This document shows, one piece after another, positions 1-7,502 of a stretch of DNA of 39,793 nucleotides. Under the pieces are notes generated by a model. It was not told the DNA's origin, did not search any database, and saw only the letters and a list, made by a program, of their open reading frames with translations. Every line of letters begins with the position of its first letter. The stretch's first letter is position 1. Source of the stretch: Clostridiales bacterium (GTDB lineage Bacteria; Bacillota; Clostridia; Christensenellales; Aristaeellaceae). Where the stretch lies: assembly GCA_012520375.1 (NCBI GenBank), contig JAAYOH010000080.1, positions 1 through 39,793 on the forward strand, in the 5' to 3' direction. The position numbers and the translations under genes were made by a program.

Positions 1-740
1 ACGTCCAGGAGCCCGCATTCACGGACCAGTTTGTCGGGAAGAAGGGCCCCTTCGCCTTCGGCGAGGGTGTGGAAGCCGTGACCGGGGCCACCGTGTCCTC
101 GAACGCGGCCCTTGACGCCCTGAACAGTTTGTTCGCTGCAGAAGAAGCTGCGGAAGCGCCCGCTCTTGAACCCTTGAGCGCTTCCAGCCAGGGCTTCGGC
201 GGGCCCGTGGAGGTCACCATCACATTGAATGCGGACGGCGCCATCGCCACCCTGGAAGTCGGGGGCGAAGGGTTCGCCGAGACGCCGGGCATTGGAACCA
301 ACGTCCAGGAGCCTGCATTCACGGACCAGTTTGTCGGGAAGAAGGGCCCCTTCGCCTTCGGCGAAGGCGTGGACGCCGTGGCCGGTGCTACCGTGTCCTC
401 GAACGCGGCCCTTGACGCCCTGAACAGCCTGTTCGCTGCAGAAGAAGCTGCGGAAGCGCCCGCTGCCGAACCCTTAAGCGCCTCCAGCCAGGGCTTTGGC
501 GGGCCCGTGGAGGTCACCATCACATTGAATGCGGACGGCGCCATCGCCTCCCTGGAAGTCGGGGGCGAAGGGTTCGCCGAGACGCCTGGGTTGGGTACCA
601 ACGTTCAGGAACCTGCATTCACGGACCAGTTTGTCGGGAAGAAGGGCCCCTTCGCCTTCGGCGAAGGCGTGGACGCCGTGGCCGGGGCCACCGTGTCCTC
701 GAACGCGGCCCTTGACGCCCTGAACAGCCTGTTCCAGTAA
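1..740 (+). CDS. Tandem RnfG/NqrC-type FMN-binding domain protein (5' end outside window)
   Basis: The reading frame is open from the first base, so the N-terminus, and any signal peptide or membrane anchor, lies upstream. The visible 245 residues hold one partial and two complete copies of a domain of about 80 residues, joined by Ala/Glu-rich linkers in an exact 100-residue period. Each copy ends in GATVSS, the ApbE-type flavinylation motif of RnfG and NqrC. The predicted FMN-bearing threonines are the codons at 90-92, 390-392 and 690-692. ETPGIG or ETPGLG and FTDQFVGKKG also match the RnfG domain. In the known family these proteins carry covalent FMN outside the cytoplasm and pass electrons. 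The gene lies 20 bp upstream of the DUF1622 gene and the rnf genes. I infer that it replaces RnfG as a multi-flavin carrier; the domain call is firm, the role is not proven. Confidence 0.85.
   Translation, partial: VQEPAFTDQFVGKKGPFAFGEGVEAVTGATVSSNAALDALNSLFAAEEAAEAPALEPLSASSQGFGGPVEVTITLNADGAIATLEVGGEGFAETPGIGTNVQEPAFTDQFVGKKGPFAFGEGVDAVAGATVSSNAALDALNSLFAAEEAAEAPAAEPLSASSQGFGGPVEVTITLNADGAIASLEVGGEGFAETPGLGTNVQEPAFTDQFVGKKGPFAFGEGVDAVAGATVSSNAALDALNSLFQ
1..740 (+). repeat. Near-identical 300-bp in-frame tandem repeat
   Basis: Units 1-300 and 301-600 are complete, and 601-740 is the start of a third unit that ends with the stop codon. The period is exactly 300 bp, which keeps frame and adds 100 residues per unit. 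Over the first 60 bases, unit 1 differs from unit 2 at one position and from unit 3 at three. Such identity implies recent duplication or ongoing gene conversion. The array runs off the left edge, so the true copy number is unknown, and short-read assembly could have collapsed it. Confidence 0.95.
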
Positions 741-760
741 CAGCGTAGAGGAGCCTGCCC

Positions 761-1090
761 ATGATCCCGTTTTTTCAGGAAGCCTACCTGTTGATCGCCG
801 AGTACTCGATCCTGATCCTGGAATTGATTGGCGTGGCCATCCTCGTGGCGCGCGCCGTGCAGAGCCTGATCGCCATGCTCCGCCGCGAGCCCAAGGCCCA
901 CATGCTCCTGACGGAAGGCATCGCCGGCGCCCTTACCTTTATGCTGGCTGCCGAGGTGATCAAAAGCAGCATCGTCCACGAATGGAAGGAGCTGGGCGTA
1001 CTGGGCGCAATCATCGGGCTGCGCATCATCATTACCATCGTGATCCATTGGGAGATCAAAACCGAGGAAGCGAAGCTTTCCAGAGAATAG
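761..1090 (+). CDS. DUF1622 family small membrane protein
   Basis: This encodes 109 residues with three predicted membrane segments at about residues 8-30, 46-64 and 77-98, followed by a charged cytoplasmic-like tail (KTEEAKLSRE). The arrangement and the HWEIKTE ending resemble DUF1622 proteins, whose function I do not know. An AGAGGAG ribosome-binding site sits 7 bp before the ATG. The gene lies between the FMN-binding repeat protein (20 bp upstream) and rnfC (about 18 bp downstream), so it is very probably cotranscribed with the Rnf genes. I infer a role as a membrane anchor or accessory subunit for the flavin carrier, but nothing in the sequence shows redox residues or cofactors. Confidence 0.75.
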   Translation: MIPFFQEAYLLIAEYSILILELIGVAILVARAVQSLIAMLRREPKAHMLLTEGIAGALTFMLAAEVIKSSIVHEWKELGVLGAIIGLRIIITIVIHWEIKTEEAKLSRE

Positions 1091-1108
1091 TATTTGGGGG
1101 TGTTGGAA

Positions 1109-2443
1109 TTGCCGAAATTGACATTCCGCGGGGGCGTGCATCCGATGCGAGGCGCGCATGAGGGAAAGATTCCCACCCGCAACCAGCCGATCCGGGACTT
1201 TGTCTCCGATCGGGTGGCTATTCTGATGGGCATGCACCTGGGTGCGCCCTCCAAGCCCTGCGTCGCCAAGGGCGACCGCGTGCTGATGGGCCAGCTGATC
1301 GGTGAGCCCGTGGGGCCGCTGGGGGTGGCGGTACACGCCAGCGTATCCGGGAACGTGACCGCCGTAGAGCCCATCCCTTACATGACGGCGGAGCCGATGA
1401 TGTGCGTGAGCATCCGAAACGATTTCAAGGATGAGTGGGTGGAGCTGAATCCCCTGGGCAACGTGGAGACCTGCGATCCCGCCCTCATCGTGCCCGCCAT
1501 CAAAGAGGCCGGCATCTGCGGCATGGGGGGCGCGGCTTTTCCCACCCACGTGAAGCTGACCTGCCGGGAAGGAGCCACCTGCGACACCATCATCCTGAAC
1601 GGCGTCGAGTGCGACACCCACCTCACCGCGGACCACCGGCTGATGCTGGAGGAGCCCGCGCGCATCGTGGACGGGCTGCGGGCAGCGATGCGGGCCCTGG
1701 ACGTGAAGCGGGGCGTGATCGCCATCGAGGACAACAAGCCCGAGGCCATTGAGGCCATGAGCAAGGCCATTGAAGGCCGGATCGGCGTAGAGGTGGCGGT
1801 GCTGAAGACCAAGTACCCCCAAGGCTGTGAGAAACAGCTGATCAAGTCAATCACCGGCCGGGAAGTGCCCAGCGGAAAACTGCCTGTGGACGTGCACACC
1901 ATCATGTTGAACGTGGCCACCGCCCACGCCATAGCGGACGCGGTCATCGACGGCAAGCCTTTGGTGGAACGCATCACCACGGTGACCGGCTGCGTGCTGG
2001 AACCCGGCAACCTGCGCATGCGGGTGGGGACCTACCTGTGCGATGCCATCGGGGAGTGCGGCGGCTATTCCGAATACCCGGGCAAGATCGTCTGCGGCGG
2101 CGGCATGACGGGCACCTGCGCCCCGAACCACGACGTGCCCACCACCAAGGCCACCAACGGCATCGTGGTGTTCAACAAGCCGGATTCCCGCTCGGTGGAG
2201 GAGGGGCCCTGCATCCGCTGCGGCCGCTGCGTAGAGGCCTGCCCCATGGGGCTGAACCCCTACCTGATCAAGCACCACTGCGACATGGCCAAGTGGGACG
2301 AGGCCAAGAAGCTGAACCTGCTGGACTGCACCCTGTGCGGCTGCTGCTCCTACGCCTGTCCCGCCCGTCGCTGGCTGACGGCTTCCTTTAAGGTAGCCAA
2401 AGCAAACCTCGCGATCGCAGCAGAAAGGGGGAAGGCGCAATGA
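1109..2443 (+). CDS. rnfC: Rnf complex subunit RnfC (NADH-binding, iron-sulfur)
   Basis: RnfC is the peripheral subunit that exchanges electrons with NAD(H) in the ion-pumping ferredoxin:NAD oxidoreductase. The 444-residue protein starts with the typical KLTFRGGVHP segment, has the nucleotide/flavin-fold GMGGAAFPTHVKL near residue 140, and ends with two four-cysteine clusters: CIRCGRCVEACP from about residue 368 and CTLCGCCSYACP from about 407. Length is normal for the family. I chose the TTG at 1109 because GGGGGTG lies 6 bp upstream and the product then begins close to family members. In-frame TTG or GTG codons at 1094, 1100 and 1103 are alternatives. The stop overlaps the rnfD start (ATGA), so the two are translationally coupled. 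Confidence 0.93.
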   Translation: MPKLTFRGGVHPMRGAHEGKIPTRNQPIRDFVSDRVAILMGMHLGAPSKPCVAKGDRVLMGQLIGEPVGPLGVAVHASVSGNVTAVEPIPYMTAEPMMCVSIRNDFKDEWVELNPLGNVETCDPALIVPAIKEAGICGMGGAAFPTHVKLTCREGATCDTIILNGVECDTHLTADHRLMLEEPARIVDGLRAAMRALDVKRGVIAIEDNKPEAIEAMSKAIEGRIGVEVAVLKTKYPQGCEKQLIKSITGREVPSGKLPVDVHTIMLNVATAHAIADAVIDGKPLVERITTVTGCVLEPGNLRMRVGTYLCDAIGECGGYSEYPGKIVCGGGMTGTCAPNHDVPTTKATNGIVVFNKPDSRSVEEGPCIRCGRCVEACPMGLNPYLIKHHCDMAKWDEAKKLNLLDCTLCGCCSYACPARRWLTASFKVAKANLAIAAERGKAQ

Positions 2444-3369
2444 GGCTACGTCTTTCCACGCTCCCCCACATCCGTTCGGGGGAGACCACGACCACGCTGA
2501 TGCTCAACGTGCTGATCGCGCTTGTCCCCTGCGTGATCGCCGGCATCTACAACTTTGGCTGGAACGCGGCCATGCTGATGGCCGTGTGCATGGGAACGGC
2601 CATCCTCAGCGAGTATCTGTTCCAGCTGATCGCCAGGCGTCCGGTGCGGGTGGGGGATCTGTCCGCCCTGGTCACCGGCCTGATCCTGGCCCTGAACCTG
2701 CCCTCCTCCGCGCCCTGGTGGATGGCGGTGGTGGGTTCTGCCTTCGCCATCGTCATCGTGAAGGAACTGTTCGGGGGCATCGGCTCCAACTTCATGAACC
2801 CGGCCCTCACCGCCCGGGCGGTGCTGCTGGCTTCCTGGCCCGTGATGATGACCGCCTACGTCAGCCCCACCTACTGGCAGCAGGGCGTGGACGCGGTGAG
2901 CAGCGCCACCCCCCTGGGAGGCCTGAGCGCCTCCTACCTGGACCTCTTCCTGGGCCGGATCCCCGGCTCCATCGGCGAGGTCAGCAAGGTGATGATCCTG
3001 GTGGGCCTCGTCTACCTGATCATCAGCCGCACCATCACCTGGCACATCCCGGTGTGCATGGTGGGCTCTGCCTTCCTCTTCAGCTGGATCTTCGGCGCCG
3101 ACCCGGTGGCGGCCATCCTGTCCGGCGGTCTGCTGTTCGGCGCGGTGTTCATGGCCACCGACTACACCACCTGCCCCATGACCTTCAAGGGCCAGGTGAT
3201 GTACGCGGCGGGCTGCGGCCTGATCGTGGCGGTGATCCGGGCCTTCGGCAGCTATCCCGAGGGCGTCACCTACGCCATCCTGCTCATGAACATCGTTACG
3301 CCGCTGATCGACAAGTACGTGCGGCATCGCGTATACGGCCATGGAAAGGGGGAAAAGCACAATGGCTGA
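2440..3369 (+). CDS. rnfD: Rnf complex membrane subunit RnfD
   Basis: RnfD is an integral membrane subunit that carries covalent FMN and takes part in ion translocation. This 309-residue protein is highly hydrophobic, with many membrane spans, and contains GGIGSNFMNPALTARA near residues 112-127. It also has the flavinylation motif SSATPLG at 154-160, with Thr157 the expected FMN site. Length is close to the family norm. The start ATG overlaps the rnfC stop. The next gene starts 8 bp before this stop codon, so there is no room for rnfG, which follows rnfD in the usual C-D-G-E-A-B order. Confidence 0.93.
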   Translation: MRLRLSTLPHIRSGETTTTLMLNVLIALVPCVIAGIYNFGWNAAMLMAVCMGTAILSEYLFQLIARRPVRVGDLSALVTGLILALNLPSSAPWWMAVVGSAFAIVIVKELFGGIGSNFMNPALTARAVLLASWPVMMTAYVSPTYWQQGVDAVSSATPLGGLSASYLDLFLGRIPGSIGEVSKVMILVGLVYLIISRTITWHIPVCMVGSAFLFSWIFGADPVAAILSGGLLFGAVFMATDYTTCPMTFKGQVMYAAGCGLIVAVIRAFGSYPEGVTYAILLMNIVTPLIDKYVRHRVYGHGKGEKHNG

Positions 3370-3994
3370 CAACAACAGGAGCATCGGCAGCGTATTCCTC
3401 GACGGTGTGATCACCGAGAACCCGACTTTCCGCCTGGTGCTGGGCATCTGCCCCACCATTGCCACCACCACCAGCGCCATCAACGGCCTGGGCATGGGGG
3501 CGGCGGCTACTTTCGTCCTGATCGGCTCCAATGCCGTGATTTCCCTGCTGCGCAATTTCATTCCCGACAAGGTGCGCATCCCCGCTTTCGTCGTGGTCAT
3601 CTGTACCTTCGTCACCATGGTGCAGTTGCTGATGCAGGCTTTTGTCCCCTCCCTGTACGACGCCTTGGGCATGTTCATCCCCCTGATCGTGGTGAACTGC
3701 ATCATCCTGGCCCGGGCGGAGGCCTTCGCCAGCAAAAACGGGGTGCTGCCCTCCATCGTGGACGGGCTGGGCATGGGCGTCGGCTTCACCGGCGCCATCA
3801 CCCTGATGGGCTGCGTGCGGGAGCTGATCTCCTCCGGCTCCATCTTTGGCCTCAACGTCCTGAGCGCGGGCTACCAGCCCATGCTGCTCATCGGCATGGC
3901 CGCCGGCGGATTCATGGTCTTCGGGCTGTCCCTGGGGGCTTTCAACCTGATCGTCAACCGCGTTGAAAAAAAGAAGGGAGGCGTTAAGGCGTGA
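3362..3994 (+). CDS. rnfE: Rnf complex membrane subunit RnfE
   Basis: RnfE and RnfA are homologous six-helix membrane subunits that together bind an iron-sulfur centre within the membrane. The product has 210 residues from the ATG at 3362, which has an AAAGGGGG site about 8 bp upstream; an in-frame ATG at 3341 would add seven residues but has no such site. Recognisable features are ITENPTFRLVLGICPT at the N-terminus and LGMFIPLIVVNCIILARAEAFA in the centre. The gene overlaps rnfD by 8 bp and rnfA by 4 bp, giving a tightly coupled operon. Confidence 0.92.
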   Translation: MADNNRSIGSVFLDGVITENPTFRLVLGICPTIATTTSAINGLGMGAAATFVLIGSNAVISLLRNFIPDKVRIPAFVVVICTFVTMVQLLMQAFVPSLYDALGMFIPLIVVNCIILARAEAFASKNGVLPSIVDGLGMGVGFTGAITLMGCVRELISSGSIFGLNVLSAGYQPMLLIGMAAGGFMVFGLSLGAFNLIVNRVEKKKGGVKA

Positions 3995-4575
3995 ACGAGA
4001 TCCTGCGCATCCTGCTGTTCATGGTCAGCTGTGTGCTGTCCCACAACTTCATTTTCTCCCGCTTTCTGGGCTGCTGTCCCTTTCTGGGGGTGTCCAACAA
4101 GGTGGGTACCGCGGCGGGCATGGGCCTGGCGGTCACCTTCGTCATGGGCCTGGCCTCCCTGTTTACCTATGTGGTGTACCATTTCATCCTGGTGCCTTTG
4201 CAACTGACCTACCTGGACACCATCAGCTTTATCCTGGTGATCGCAGCCCTGGTGCAGTTCGTGGAGACCTTCCTGAAGAAGAGCTCTCCCAGCCTGTACA
4301 ACGCCCTGGGCATCTATCTGCCGCTGATCACCACCAACTGCGCCGTACTGGGCGTGGCGGTGCTCAACGTGTCCGAGGGATACAACCTGCTGTACAGCGT
4401 GCTGAACGGCGTGTTCGGCGCCCTGGGCTTCCTGTTGGCCATCGTGCTCATGGCGGGGGTCCGGGAGCGGCTGGAACTGGCCGACATTCCCAAGTGCCTA
4501 AGGGGGTTCCCCATCGGCCTGATCATTGCGGGTCTCATGTCCGTGGCCTTTATGGGCTTCTTGGGCCTGGCGTAG
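3991..4575 (+). CDS. rnfA: Rnf complex membrane subunit RnfA
   Basis: This 194-residue membrane protein is homologous to RnfE and has six expected spans. It contains NFIFSRFLGCCPFLGVSNK near residues 19-37 and LGIYLPLITTNCAVLG in the middle, both typical of RnfA; Cys residues in these segments belong to the intramembrane iron-sulfur site shared with RnfE. Translation starts at a GTG that overlaps the rnfE stop (GTGA). The length matches the family. It is followed after 15 bp by rnfB, which has its own ribosome-binding site. Confidence 0.93.
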   Translation: MNEILRILLFMVSCVLSHNFIFSRFLGCCPFLGVSNKVGTAAGMGLAVTFVMGLASLFTYVVYHFILVPLQLTYLDTISFILVIAALVQFVETFLKKSSPSLYNALGIYLPLITTNCAVLGVAVLNVSEGYNLLYSVLNGVFGALGFLLAIVLMAGVRERLELADIPKCLRGFPIGLIIAGLMSVAFMGFLGLA

Positions 4576-4590
4576 GGGAGGAGGAATACT

Positions 4591-5376
4591 ATGCAGATCA
4601 TTCTTGCCACGCTGGTGCTGGGGGGGATCGGCCTGATCTTCGGGGTGCTGCTCACCGTGGCCAGCAAAAAGTTCCATGTGGAGGTAGATCCACGCATCGA
4701 AGAAGTGAGTTCGTACCTGGCGGGGGCCAACTGCGGCGCCTGCGGGTATCCTGGCTGTGACGCCTGTGCCCAGGCAGTGGTGGAGGGCAAAGTGGGGGCC
4801 GATTGCTGCCCGCCCGGCGGTGCCAGGGCGGCGGAAGGCATTGCCAAGGTCATGGGCCTGGACGCCGGCTCCCTGGTGCCCATGGTGGCCCGGGTGCTGT
4901 GCCAGGGCAACATCGGCGTGGCACAGGACCGCTACATTTACGACGGATACCGCAGTTGCCTGGCAGCGGCGGGCATCGCCGGCGGCCCCAAGGCCTGCCA
5001 CTTTGCCTGCATCGGCCTGGGGGATTGCGTAGATCAGTGCGCCTTCGGAGCGGTGTCCATCAAGGGCGGCGTGGCCTGGATCGATGCCGCCAAGTGCACG
5101 GGCTGCGGCAAGTGCGTGGACGCCTGCCCCCGGTCCGTGATCAGCCTGTTCCCCATGGACGCCAAGGTGCTGGTGCGCTGCCGCAACATGGAGCCTGCAA
5201 AGCTGGCCAATGCGGAGTGCATGCGCAGCTGCATCGGCTGCGGCCGCTGTGTGCGCACCTGCAAGTACGACGCCATCCAGGTGGTGGACGGCTTTGCCCA
5301 TATCGATCTGGACAAATGCACCCGCTGTGGGGATTGCGCCGAGGTCTGCCCCCACAAGTGCATCGTGGTGACGTGA
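4591..5376 (+). CDS. rnfB: Rnf complex polyferredoxin subunit RnfB
   Basis: RnfB accepts electrons from reduced ferredoxin on the cytoplasmic side. The 261-residue protein has an N-terminal membrane anchor (about residues 3-24). A 4Fe-4S domain follows, with C48, C51, C56 and C73 in the CGACGYPGC context. After it come four more cysteine clusters: a C-x3-C-x5-C-x3-C cluster, CTGCGKCVDACP, CIGCGRCVRTCK and CTRCGDCAEVCP. This is the normal multi-cluster form seen in clostridial RnfB. A strong GGGGAGGAGG site precedes the ATG. The following FAD synthetase gene begins two bases after this stop, so the pair is probably translationally coupled. Confidence 0.94.
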   Translation: MQIILATLVLGGIGLIFGVLLTVASKKFHVEVDPRIEEVSSYLAGANCGACGYPGCDACAQAVVEGKVGADCCPPGGARAAEGIAKVMGLDAGSLVPMVARVLCQGNIGVAQDRYIYDGYRSCLAAAGIAGGPKACHFACIGLGDCVDQCAFGAVSIKGGVAWIDAAKCTGCGKCVDACPRSVISLFPMDAKVLVRCRNMEPAKLANAECMRSCIGCGRCVRTCKYDAIQVVDGFAHIDLDKCTRCGDCAEVCPHKCIVVT

Positions 5377-5378
5377 GA

Positions 5379-5924
5379 ATGGACCATTTGAAGCTGACCA
5401 TGCCCAGCGCGGTGGCGCTGGGCATGTTTGACGGTATGCACATCGGCCATCGGCGGGTGATTTCCCGAACCGTGGAGATCGCAAAGGAGCAGGGCTGGCA
5501 GAGCGTGGTGTACACCTTTTCCAACCATCCCCGCTCTGTTTTCGCCCAGGCGCCCGAGCCCCTGATGGACGCAGTTCAACGGGAGGCGGTCATGCGGAGC
5601 CTGGGGGTGGAACGGGTGGACATGGTGACCTTCGACCGGGAAATGGCCTCCCTGAGCCCCGAGGCCTTTCTGGAGAGCCTGACAGCCCGCTACCGGCTTT
5701 GCGCCATCGTATGCGGAAGCGATTACACCTTTGGCTGCAAGGGCGCCGGAAATGTGGACCTTTTGCGGGAACTTGCGCCTCGATTTGGTTACAGCCTGTA
5801 CGTGGTGCCCTTCGTGATGCTGGAAGGGGAGAAAGTGTCCTCCACCCGCATCCGGGAAGCCCTGTCCCGGGGCAACAGCGAGCTGGCGGACAAGATGTTG
5901 GGGAAAAACTGCCAGACATATTGA
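5379..5924 (+). CDS. Stand-alone FAD synthetase (FMN adenylyltransferase) domain protein
   Basis: The 181-residue protein matches only the N-terminal half of bifunctional RibF. It shows the nucleotidyltransferase motif GMFDGMHIGH near residue 15 and SSTRIREAL near the C-terminus, and stops there; the riboflavin kinase domain that would bring RibF to about 300 residues is missing. The expected reaction is FMN plus ATP to FAD. It begins 2 bp after rnfB with no clear ribosome-binding site, so it is likely coupled to rnfB. ApbE enzymes use FAD as the donor for covalent FMN. I therefore infer that this gene supplies FAD for maturation of RnfD and the upstream FMN-binding repeats. No apbE is visible in the window. 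Confidence 0.85.
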   Translation: MDHLKLTMPSAVALGMFDGMHIGHRRVISRTVEIAKEQGWQSVVYTFSNHPRSVFAQAPEPLMDAVQREAVMRSLGVERVDMVTFDREMASLSPEAFLESLTARYRLCAIVCGSDYTFGCKGAGNVDLLRELAPRFGYSLYVVPFVMLEGEKVSSTRIREALSRGNSELADKMLGKNCQTY

Positions 5925-5950
5925 CCCAAAGGCAACCATTATGTTAGAAT
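5921..5950 (+). promoter_or_regulatory. Sigma-70-type promoter for the ribose-type importer operon
   Basis: TTGACC at 5921-5926 and TAGAAT at 5945-5950 are separated by 18 bp. The -35 box overlaps the stop codon of the FAD synthetase gene, and the first gene of the importer starts about 34 bp after the likely transcription start. It would give the importer expression independent of the rnf operon. Confidence 0.6.
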
Positions 5951-5990
5951 GATTAAGACGTGTTGTGGCGAAAGAGGCCAAGGAGGGCAT

Positions 5991-7481
5991 ATGCAGCAGC
6001 TTCTCTACATGGAAGGCATCGACAAGAACTTCCCGGGGGTGCGGGCACTGAAAAGCGTGTCCCTGGATATCCGCCCCGGGGAGGTGCACGCCCTGATCGG
6101 GGAGAACGGAGCGGGCAAGTCCACCCTGATGAAAATCCTCTCCGGGGCCTACAAAAAGGACGCGGGGCGCATCTTCTGGCAGGGGCAGGAGGTGGAGATC
6201 GACTCTACCACCCGGGCGGCGGAACTGGGCATCTCCATCATCTATCAGGAGTTGAACCAGATGCCCAACCTGTCGGTGGCGGAGAATCTGTTTGTGGGGC
6301 GGGAGCGCAGAAAGAACCGCTTCCTGCTGGACCACAAGCGCACCCTGGAAGAGGCGCAGGTCTTCACCCGGCGGGTGGGCCTGGACGTGGACGTGCGGAC
6401 CCTGTGCAGCGAGCTGTCCATCGCCCAGCGGCAGATGGTGGAAGTGGCCAAGGCCCTTTCCTACAACGCTAGGCTGATCATCATGGACGAGCCCACCTCT
6501 TCACTGACCGACCGGGAGACCGACATCCTGATGGACCTGATCCGAAAACTCAAGGACGAGGGCGTGTCCATCGTGTTCATCTCCCACAAGCTGAACGAGG
6601 TCTTTGCCATCGCGGACCGGGTCACGGTGCTGCGGGACGGGGAACTGGCGGGCTGCGTAGAAACGAAGGACTGTGACGAGGAAACGCTGATCCGCATGAT
6701 GGTGGGCCGGGAACTGACGGACCTGTTCCCCAAGAAAGAGGTGCCCATCGGGGATGTGACCCTGTCGGTGGAGGGATTAAACGCGGGCAAGGCGGTACAG
6801 AACGTGTCTTTTACCGTGCGGGCCGGGGAGATCCTGGGCTTTGCCGGACTGGTTGGGGCGGGGCGCTCCGAGACCATGCGGGCCCTGTTCGGCATCGACA
6901 GGATGGATTCGGGAAAGATCTGGGTGGACGGCAAAGTGTTGTCCGGACACCAGCCCACCGAGGCCATCGAGGCGGGGCTGGGCTTCGTGCCCGAAGACCG
7001 CAAGCTTCAGGGCCTGATCCTGGGCATGACGGTGCGGGAGAACACCACCCTGGCCGCCATGGAAGAAACCAAGGTCAACCACATGGTGAACCGGAAAAAA
7101 GAGGTGGAAATCACCCAGGAGTACGTGGACCGGCTGGGCATCCGCACCCCGGGGGTGGAACAGAAGGCGATGAACCTGTCCGGGGGCAACCAGCAGAAGG
7201 TGGTCATCGCCAAGTGGCTGGCCACGGATCCCAAAGTGCTGATCCTGGACGAGCCCACCCGGGGCATCGACGTGGGGGCCAAGAAGGAGATCCACCTGCT
7301 CATGGGGGAAATGACCGCCCGGGGCGTTGCGGTGGTGATGATCTCCTCAGAGCTGCCGGAAGTACTGGGCATGTCGGATCGGATCATCGTCATGCACGAG
7401 GGCAGCGTCCGGGGCGAACTGAGCCGGGAAGAAGCCACCCAGGAACGGGTCATGGAACTGATCTTCTCCACCAAGGTATAG
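5991..7481 (+). CDS. Ribose/galactose-type ABC importer, double ATPase subunit (RbsA/MglA family)
   Basis: The 496-residue protein has two ABC domains, as in RbsA. Domain 1 has Walker A GENGAGKST near residue 38, a signature region LSIAQRQMVEVAKAL and Walker B LIIMDEPTSSL. Domain 2 has a degenerate Walker A (GLVGAGRSE), the signature LSGGNQQKV and Walker B VLILDEPTRGIDVGAK. The degenerate second site is usual for this family. The ATG at 5991 has AAGGAGG about 5 bp upstream and is preferred over an in-frame ATG at 5949, which overlaps the promoter. Permease and binding-protein genes follow in the order A-C-B. The substrate is a sugar or sugar-like molecule that cannot be named from sequence. 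Confidence 0.9.
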   Translation: MQQLLYMEGIDKNFPGVRALKSVSLDIRPGEVHALIGENGAGKSTLMKILSGAYKKDAGRIFWQGQEVEIDSTTRAAELGISIIYQELNQMPNLSVAENLFVGRERRKNRFLLDHKRTLEEAQVFTRRVGLDVDVRTLCSELSIAQRQMVEVAKALSYNARLIIMDEPTSSLTDRETDILMDLIRKLKDEGVSIVFISHKLNEVFAIADRVTVLRDGELAGCVETKDCDEETLIRMMVGRELTDLFPKKEVPIGDVTLSVEGLNAGKAVQNVSFTVRAGEILGFAGLVGAGRSETMRALFGIDRMDSGKIWVDGKVLSGHQPTEAIEAGLGFVPEDRKLQGLILGMTVRENTTLAAMEETKVNHMVNRKKEVEITQEYVDRLGIRTPGVEQKAMNLSGGNQQKVVIAKWLATDPKVLILDEPTRGIDVGAKKEIHLLMGEMTARGVAVVMISSELPEVLGMSDRIIVMHEGSVRGELSREEATQERVMELIFSTKV

Positions 7482-7502
7482 ACGACAAGGAGGCCAATGG
7501 CT

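Noticed and set aside
1-740. CRISPR-like or satellite repeat
   Set aside because: The units are 300 bp, contiguous and coding in one frame, with no spacers.
605-1822. Long open frame antisense to the FMN array, DUF1622 and rnfC
   Set aside because: It is rich in His, Gly and Asp as expected for the complement of GC-rich codons, and overlaps three firmly identified genes.
3341-3370. Possible small rnfG remnant between rnfD and rnfE
   Set aside because: rnfE starts inside the end of rnfD, so no sequence is left for it.
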